Shown in pieces: positions 57,528 through 64,000 of a stretch of 64,000 nt of DNA; within the stretch, counting starts at the first letter, position 1, and every line of letters starts with the position of its first letter. The translations under genes were made by a program, and so were the position numbers. The stretch comes from Adineta vaga (taxonomy: Eukaryota > Rotifera), in NCBI GenBank assembly GCA_021613535.1, contig CP075494.1:4960001-5024000 (forward strand). Reading direction: 5' to 3'. The notes under the pieces were generated by a model, which was not told the origin of the DNA, did not search any database, and was given only the letters and a program-made list of their open reading frames with translations.

Positions 57528-58281
57528 TAAACAATAGAACAAAAGTTTATATCAAAATCGTTTTTTTTGTTCTTTTATTATAAGAAAATTTCGCCGATGT
57601 TTAAATCAGTAAAACGAACTTAAAGAGAAAAGAAAAAAAAGAATAATGTATTTAATGTATTTGAAATTCGTTGTATTCTTGATCAAAATACATATAAATC
57701 TGAAAAAACTTTTCAATTTATTTATTATATTGAAAAAAAAGAAAATTATTTTAATAATAAAATAATATTCAACAATTTGTTTTCTGATTACATTCAAAAT
57801 TTACAATAACAAAAATTCAGATGAAGAGTTGTTTTATTGAACTGACTTACATTTTGTGTGAAAAATAGGACAGAAAACAGACAGACTTTTACGGACAAAT
57901 TTTCTTTCGAATATGTATATTATTTTTGTCATAAACATAGCTTACTGTTTTTTTTCCAAATTTTGCGAATATTGATTCAAGCATTTGAAATAATCATTTT
58001 CGTGTAAAAACAAAAACGAAAGCTATTAACAGTTTCGAGACGAAAGAAATTTAATGAAAGGTGGACGATTATTCCAAAACGCCCGATTTGCTTTTCTCGA
58101 TGAGAGGAAAGCAAATTTCATGGACAGAAAAAGAAATCGAGAGATCCATTAACTGCTCAGCTTTTCTTCTAATTTTGTTTTGTTTTGAGAAATTTTGCTG
58201 ACGTCTACACACATATAAGTATACTATTAAAACATTTTCATCTCATTCAGTAAAAACTGTGAGTGCATTTTAGTTGCAACA
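57528..58281. other. Intergenic, no gene recognised
   Basis: About 750 very AT-rich bases with A- and T-runs. It holds the promoter of the Thr-rich copy C. No coding similarity. Confidence 0.6.
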
Positions 58282-59579
58282 ATGCTAACGAATCAAGGAT
58301 CGATCGGCATGGAGTCTCGCCAAGGAGCGAAACAAGTTCGAATGGACATGAGAGAACTTCGAGTTGTCGAATCGAAAAGATCCCGATCAACGTAGGTTTT
58401 TATTCATACTTTCAGATATCGTATATTCTATTTCAATTTGTTAATATGTTAGATTTTGGACACGAAAGAAACGATTCATTGCTTTAGCTATCATCGGTGC
58501 TTGTGTAGCTGGTGTTTTGTTAGCTGTGGGTATTATGATTCCAACAATGATGAAAAAAGATGCAGGTAAAGAATTCTACCATACATATATAGATGTATTT
58601 GATTGAGGAAGAAATAGGACGACATGAGATATTCTCTTATATTTTGACTGGCCTATTCAGATGAGACATATAGAATAAATTTAACTAATGGACAGAAAAT
58701 CTAGATGATATTATATACTGTTTCATTCACCATTTCTACGATCGCATTACAAAGCACCAACTATATTCGTATCAGTTAATGCTTTTGTTTCTAACATATG
58801 AAAAATTTGTTAGTTATCACTCAAAAATGCATAAATATCATAAGAGAATAAATTTTCTATCGATTGTGAATATAAATCGATACTTTGAAGCTAATTGTTT
58901 TCTTTTGTATTTAGAAATAACAGTTGACCCATCAGTTACAACAACAACGACAACAACATTAAGAACAAGAGCTACTGGGTCGACATCAACATCATCGTCT
59001 ACACCATCATCATCAACAACGACAAGCACTCCTCAGACTACACCAACTACTCCGACATCCACTTCATCATTATTACCAACAACAACGAGCACTCCTCAAA
59101 CTACAACAACTACTCCTATACCAACATCCACTTCCTCAACATCCACTTCCTCAACATCCACATCCACATCATCGTCGTCCACATCGTCAACATCCACATC
59201 ATCATCATCATCAACAACAACAAGCACTCCTCAAACTACAACAACGACTCCAATATCAACATCTACATCATCAACATCAACATCATCGTCGTCCACATCC
59301 ACATCATCAACATCCACATCATCATCATCAACAACGACAAGCACTCCTCAAACTACAACGACCACTCCGACATCAACATCGACATCGTCAACATCATCAT
59401 CATCATCAACAACAACAACCATGAGCACTAGCACTACAACTATAACAACGAGTACAACTACCACTCTTCCCTGTTGTCCCAATACGTGTCAGTGTTGTGG
59501 TAGTACAAGTACTTTCTTCAGTACTAGTTCTACGAGTATTGGTACTACGACTACCACAATTACTAATCCAAAAGGGTGA
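58282..59579 (+). CDS. One-TM, Thr-rich surface protein with C-terminal CCPNTC motif (copy C), 295 aa
   Basis: Exons 58282-58391, 58453-58565 and 58915-59579 join in phase. The cytoplasmic part M-R-E-L-R-V-V-E-S-K-R-S-R-S and F-W-T-R-K-K-R lead into the TM A-I-I-G-A-C-V-A-G-V-L-L-A-V-G. The ectodomain is almost pure Thr/Ser/Pro in repeats of T-S-T-P-Q-T-T-T-T-T-P. It ends with L-P-C-C-P-N-T-C-Q-C-C and a Ser/Thr tail. This is the only copy of the three for which a start codon and all exons can be seen. Introns occupy the same places as in copy A. The mucin-like part is probably O-glycosylated and surface-exposed; function unknown. Confidence 0.82.
59035..59380 (+). repeat. Degenerate Thr/Ser/Pro-coding tandem repeats
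   Basis: Three copies of a unit coding T-S-T-P-Q-T-T (about 59021, 59089 and 59221-59345) with ACA/TCA-rich spacers. Unequal exchange probably changes the length. Confidence 0.7.
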
Positions 59580-59957
59580 ACCCATCAACCTGTAATTATA
59601 TTCATCATTATTGCTACTTTTTATTTCATACATTAAGGACAGAGATATCCTAAGAACGATAATAGCTAGTTTTTTTTCTCTTTTTATTGTCTCTTCACCT
59701 TTTTGTTCATTGATTCATTAATAAATCATAATTTAATTACTATGACTTTATTATTCAAACACAATTCGATTCTTCAGATTATTATTTCAAACACAGTATT
59801 ATAAAGCAGAAATGAGCTTAGTATAGAACTAACATGATAATATTTATAACTTTTCGAAAAATGTAGCACCGATTTATGAATAGGTTACAAAAAGAAGTCA
59901 TTTTTGAGAAGAAAAACGACGTAGAAATACGATGATCAATCAGCTACATTTGTGTAT
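59580..59957. other. Intergenic between convergent genes
   Basis: About 380 AT-rich bases. Nothing seen. Confidence 0.6.
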
Positions 59958-62900
59958 TTAATTGAGGTCAGAAGTTGAACGACTTCGTTGTCGTCGAAAG
60001 TGAAATTTATGCTTCGAACGTTTTTTAAAATCTGTTGAAGGAGGTAGTACTTGTTTTTGTCTTGTTTTGATCTGATTGAATTCCTGTAAAATATCTTCAC
60101 AAATATCCGGAGTAAAACCTGAAACCGCCACTGCCGCTTTGATAAAAGCTGATATTTCATTGCTCTCTTTCTGTTCTTTTCCATCATATGAAACGTCTGA
60201 TGATGTTTCTGTATCGACTGTTTCAGAGCTGTGCTGCGTTTCATTGCTCTGAACTATTGCATTTACAGTCTTGTTTTCAGATAAAATTTTAAACCAAGGC
60301 GGAGATGTAGGAAGAGCGCAAACGGCAGGTTGTATTGCACATTTCGTAGTAGCAATCAAGGCATCAGCAGTAAAATGAATTTCACCGGAATCACGATGGC
60401 GAAGCCGAGTTCGCTTTAGAAAATTAACAAGATTTGTTTTTCGATTGTGACGTTTTGGTAACACATTTGTTTTTAAACTTATCTTAGATTCGCTGGCATC
60501 TGAATCTTGATTTTTATCCGTTTCACTGAAACAAAAATATAAAAATTAGCTAAGTAATACAGTTTTGTCTAATAACGCACCTGTCAACAGTGCCTACTGA
60601 AATCAAACTGTCAAATCGATCACTTATTTGATCGTATGATGGTGAAGAATTCATCGATGAATAGTCTGTACTACTCTCATTACTTAGTCTTGAATGTACA
60701 TCACTCCCAACCATTGTATGTGAATGAGACTTTGTATATTCGTCATCAGAATCATCAGAAGATCTATGAGATTTATGTTCATTTTTCAGTTGCCATTTTC
60801 GAGTATGATGAGAACGCAGTTGTGAACCATCTATGACACCTGCAGCGAGAAGAACATGTGCTACAGGACGAGATATTTGAATATGGAGTCCATCTATGCG
60901 ATAGCATGCAGAGAAGGTCGACTGAAGGTGACTTCGCATACGAGCGATAGGTAGATTGGAATGAAATGAACGAACAGCTGCTTGACAACCATTTTCTTTT
61001 AATATACGTTCACGAATACGTTCAGCTGCTTGTCGTGTAGTTGGACGATGTGCAAAATAAAATGCGTCAGCTAATTCGGAAGCTGTAATCGATTTTCCAG
61101 GTAATGGACGAGGACCAGCTCCACTTTTCTCGACAACATTACCCCAAAAGAATTGATCACCGAAAAATGGTACAATTATGGTAGGTTTACCAGCACGTAG
61201 GCCAGCTGCTGTTGTACCTGCTCCACCATGATGACAGACACCCGATACTAAAAGAAAAATCAATATGAATAATCGTTCGATTCACACAACATCAAGTGAG
61301 TATAAAATTTAAAAAATTTCAATTATTTATTTATTTAACTTACCATGTTGAAAAAGCCAATCATGTGGTACATTTCCAATTTTGAAAACATTCTTCGGCA
61401 CATGGTCAGCCTCTGTAGCAAGACCAGACAGTACAGCTCGATAACCTGTTAGATCAAGAGCATCAAGAACAACTCCGAGAAGACGTCGAGAATCATGTCC
61501 TGTAATTGAACCAAAGCCAATATAGATTGGAGATGGTAAGTTTTGTTCATCAGGATGATCTTTGTCAATACCCAAGAAATCAAGTAGATCTTGTGGTGGA
61601 TTATCATATGTAGTACAGAGATCAAGAAAGAAAAAACCTGATACATCAATATGTAATTCCCAATCGGATGGTTTGCAGACGAGTGCTGGTGACCAACAAT
61701 AAGTATGTGGAACATCTTGATCAATAAGTAAACTAGTCGCATCTTGTGCGTGTAATTGTGAAAGACCGAGAATTTTCTTACGAAAATGATTGATGATACC
61801 ATGCATTCCCGACCATGTCTATTCAATAAAAGAAAAAAAAATAACAACATGAATAAGTTTGTATTCATTTGAATTAAAAACTTACGAGCATTTCAACAAC
61901 ATGATATGAGTAGAAATTAAGTTTTCCTGATGGACCTCTTGAACAGTCAATATTACAGAATGGATGAGGAAAAGTGGTTGTCGGTGTCCATGGCATAGTA
62001 AACATCATATGTAAAGGAATTTGTAATTTTTCTGCACAATGTACATGACCAAACGATGGCGGATTCGCAATAATAGCTTCAGCTGTGAATGGTAATGATG
62101 TTTCATCATCATTCGCTGTACAGGCAAGCCAAGTAGATTCAAGAATTTCAGAAAGAATATGTCGATGTTTTTTTACATCGCCTGCAACAATACTACTCAT
62201 TGATGGAATAATACCTGCATTCTTTACCATAAATGACATTAAATCAGCTGGATTTCCAGCTAACGGAAAAAATTCCAGACCATTTTCACGAACGAAAGTT
62301 CGAAATACTTCATGAGTAGCTAATCGAACTCGATGACCAGCAGCTAGAAGTGTTTGGCCGAGTCTATTAGAGAACATTGATTTTAGAAAAGAATCTCAAC
62401 GATGAAAACAAAGTATATGAAAAAAGAACTTACGCAATAAATGGTTGAACATCACCTCTGGTACCAACAATAAGTATAACAATTGTAAGACGAGGTATTA
62501 ATGATGTATTTTCAAAAGTTTCTTTCTCTTCATCTACATGAATTTGATTAATAGAAGGTATTGATGGTAATGATGATTCAAAATCTTCTTCTGAATTTGC
62601 AAATACAACACTAATTCGTCGATCACCATCGTCAATTCGAACTGTATAATCAATAGCATCATTCTTTTTTTTCAAACTAGATTCATTAATTTTCAGTTGT
62701 TTCGACGTCCAGATCATTGTACCATGTACAATAAGACGAACATGAAGAGAAAGATTTGTATCAGTACAACGTATAATTAAGATATTATTAGATTTCTTAT
62801 TCTTCTCGATTGATTGACAGAAATTTAATAATTGTTGAGTCAATTCAATTGGTTCATCTTGTGATAACAACAAATTCGATATAAGTTTTTCTCCATTAAG

Positions 62901-63221
62901 CCAAATACTAGCCATGATATTCGATGCATTCGAAGTATATTCATCATCATCAGATGAATCAAATAAAAGATAAACTTGTTGCTCGTCAGACATTATCCAA
63001 TCAAATTCTTTTTGATACCAATAATCGTATACAAGAGAAGCGTGATGATTATCTTCCTTATTAGTTGTAATACTATGTGGTAATGATACAGATAACCATT
63101 GATAAACAACATCAGAATCATTTGAAAATAATCTATCAGCATGATCAGTTTTTGGTTGAGAACAATATTTCCAATTATAATTAAAATCAACGTATGTCAC
63201 ATCATTTTTGTCGGTATGCAT
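59958..63221 (-). CDS. Sterol-glucosyltransferase-type UGT with GH2-like N-terminal region, 5 exons, 991 aa
   Basis: Exons 63221-62434, 62363-61886, 61818-61344, 61247-60581 and 60525-59958 join in phase. Residues about 15-190 read like the jelly-roll N-terminal domain of GH2 glycosidases (L-S-V-S-L-P-H-S-type W-L-S-V-S-L-P-H, Y-W-Y-Q-K-E-F, I-W-L-N-G-E-K). From about 245 the GT1/GT28-type transferase begins: I-V-G-T-R-G-D-V-Q-P-F-I-A-L-G. It continues with P-I-Y-I-G-F-G-S-I-T-G and the donor-site motif C-H-H-G-G-A-G-T-T-A-A-G-L-R-A-G, then P-F-F-G-D-Q-F-F-W-G. These match sterol 3-beta-glucosyltransferases (UGT80/Atg26). The last 350 residues are Ser-rich and charged. No TM; probably cytosolic or membrane-associated. 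The known reaction is UDP-glucose transfer to sterol; the role of the GH2-like part is unknown. Confidence 0.9.
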
Positions 63222-64000
63222 TATCTATTAAATAACTAGGAAATTATATAACAGAAAAATGTATTTTTCAATCGTTATTATCTTTTATTTTCTCGATCGT
63301 ACTCGACATAATGAAACAATAACTTTATCATCATCTTATTCTTGTCTTTCTATATACATGGTACAAACATAAAAGATTTATATCTCATCTCATAAGTATA
63401 TTTTCGTAAAGAATATTTGTTGAAAGTATATACATCAATACATTACCGTTAGAATGAGTCTCTTTGAAAATGTAAGAGTTGTCATGCGTATCTACGTCGT
63501 CATTGCTCGTTCTTTCGTTCTCTCTTTTGGTTTTACGTTATCGATTATAATACACAATATCTTCTTCATTCTTTCTTTTTCATTTCGTTTTGTACGACTT
63601 AATGTGTATGTCAAAGAGTATATGAAAACACGATTAAACAATATATTGCGTCATTGATAATTTTCAATTACTTTTTATATCCAAGTCAGTTACGAATATA
63701 CGACAACAGAGGTAAGATATATTACTCAACAATTACAATGATCTGGTTCATCACCTTATTTTGATGTCTATTTCTTTGAAGCTATATCTATAGTTCATAC
63801 TATTGTACCATTTGAAAACATATCAACGGTTTTGTCGATCGACAATTCCATGAGTTACTATTATATTTACAACATTACCAGGTCAAATCTATCTGAATCT
63901 TGTTTTCATCAGTTCTACTTCATATGTTACTTCTGTTATATCGAATGTACTACATATCTATCAAGTTTAACCTTTTTCTAACGAAACTAAAACAAATAAG
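63222..64000. other. Intergenic, right end of window
   Basis: About 780 bases upstream of the UGT. One short hydrophobic open frame (63454-63657) has no recognisable features, and no RNA gene or repeat is seen. Confidence 0.55.

Noticed and set aside
63454-63657. 67-codon hydrophobic frame near the right edge
   Set aside because: AT-rich hydrophobic frames of this size arise by chance; nothing supports it.
1-64000. tRNA genes, rRNA, CRISPR arrays, transposons or telomeric repeats
   Set aside because: I looked for B-box-like GGTTCGAATCC, regular repeat-spacer arrays, transposase or reverse-transcriptase motifs and TGTGGG-type arrays and saw none; a covariance or repeat-library search would be needed to exclude small or old ones.

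Overview
The window is AT-rich, gene-dense eukaryotic DNA with short GT-AG introns (mostly about 45-100 bp). The gene content points to a bdelloid rotifer of the Adineta/Rotaria type. The best evidence is an ionotropic glutamate receptor whose pore carries the K+-channel-like signature T-F-V-G-Y-G, a feature reported for the Adineta vaga receptor AvGluR1. Other support comes from divergent rhodopsin-like GPCRs, TIR proteins with helical repeats, FG-GAP, NHL and kelch repeat proteins, and several genes of bacterial or fungal type. The assignment is inference from gene content; no rRNA or other marker gene is present.

Layout. 0-11 kb: 3' end of a helical-repeat gene, a GPCR, a GNAT acetyltransferase, a secreted GH84-type hexosaminidase, a kelch protein and the K+-signature glutamate receptor. 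11.6-18 kb: a 13-exon gene with three tandem TM-ectodomain-TM units, one further TM and FG-GAP/VCBS repeats, carrying several lesions. 19-34 kb: a Cys-rich small protein, two helical-repeat/TIR proteins (20.1-22.6 and 30.9-33.3 kb), a TRPM-type channel (23.5-29.0 kb), a CAP59/GT69-type glycosyltransferase, a relic of a GNAT gene and a GPCR broken at a T-run. 35.9-44.8 kb: a P2X receptor, a secreted Thr-rich protein, a gene joining an MLKL-like helical bundle, a kinase and NHL repeats, a PARP-type zinc-finger protein and a secreted serine hydrolase with tandem repeats. 46-59.6 kb: three members of a one-TM, Thr-rich family (one dead), a GPCR, a sugar isomerase/epimerase-like enzyme, a CMAH homologue, a multi-TM protein and an agmatine-deiminase-type enzyme. 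60-63.2 kb: a five-exon sterol-glucosyltransferase-type gene with a GH2-like N-terminal region.

Themes. (1) Signalling and ion channels: glutamate receptor, TRPM, P2X, three GPCRs and possibly the triplicated membrane protein. (2) Modules known elsewhere from innate immunity and cell death: two TIR proteins with a conserved acidic residue, and an MLKL-like bundle on a kinase with intact catalytic motifs. (3) Sugar and amine metabolism genes with bacterial or fungal affinity, mostly intron-poor, fitting the horizontal gene transfer known in bdelloids. (4) Several otherwise good genes carry single lesions (TAA at 39307, TAG at 17821, a T-run frameshift at 34217, frameshifts near 13.27 and 14.31 kb). 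These may be real decay, allelic variants or assembly errors; the sequence alone cannot decide.

The most novel items are the 4HB-kinase-NHL gene, the triplicated TM-ectodomain-TM/FG-GAP gene and the GH2-like/sterol glucosyltransferase fusion. Exon joins were made by eye from splice consensus, reading-frame phase and protein continuity.
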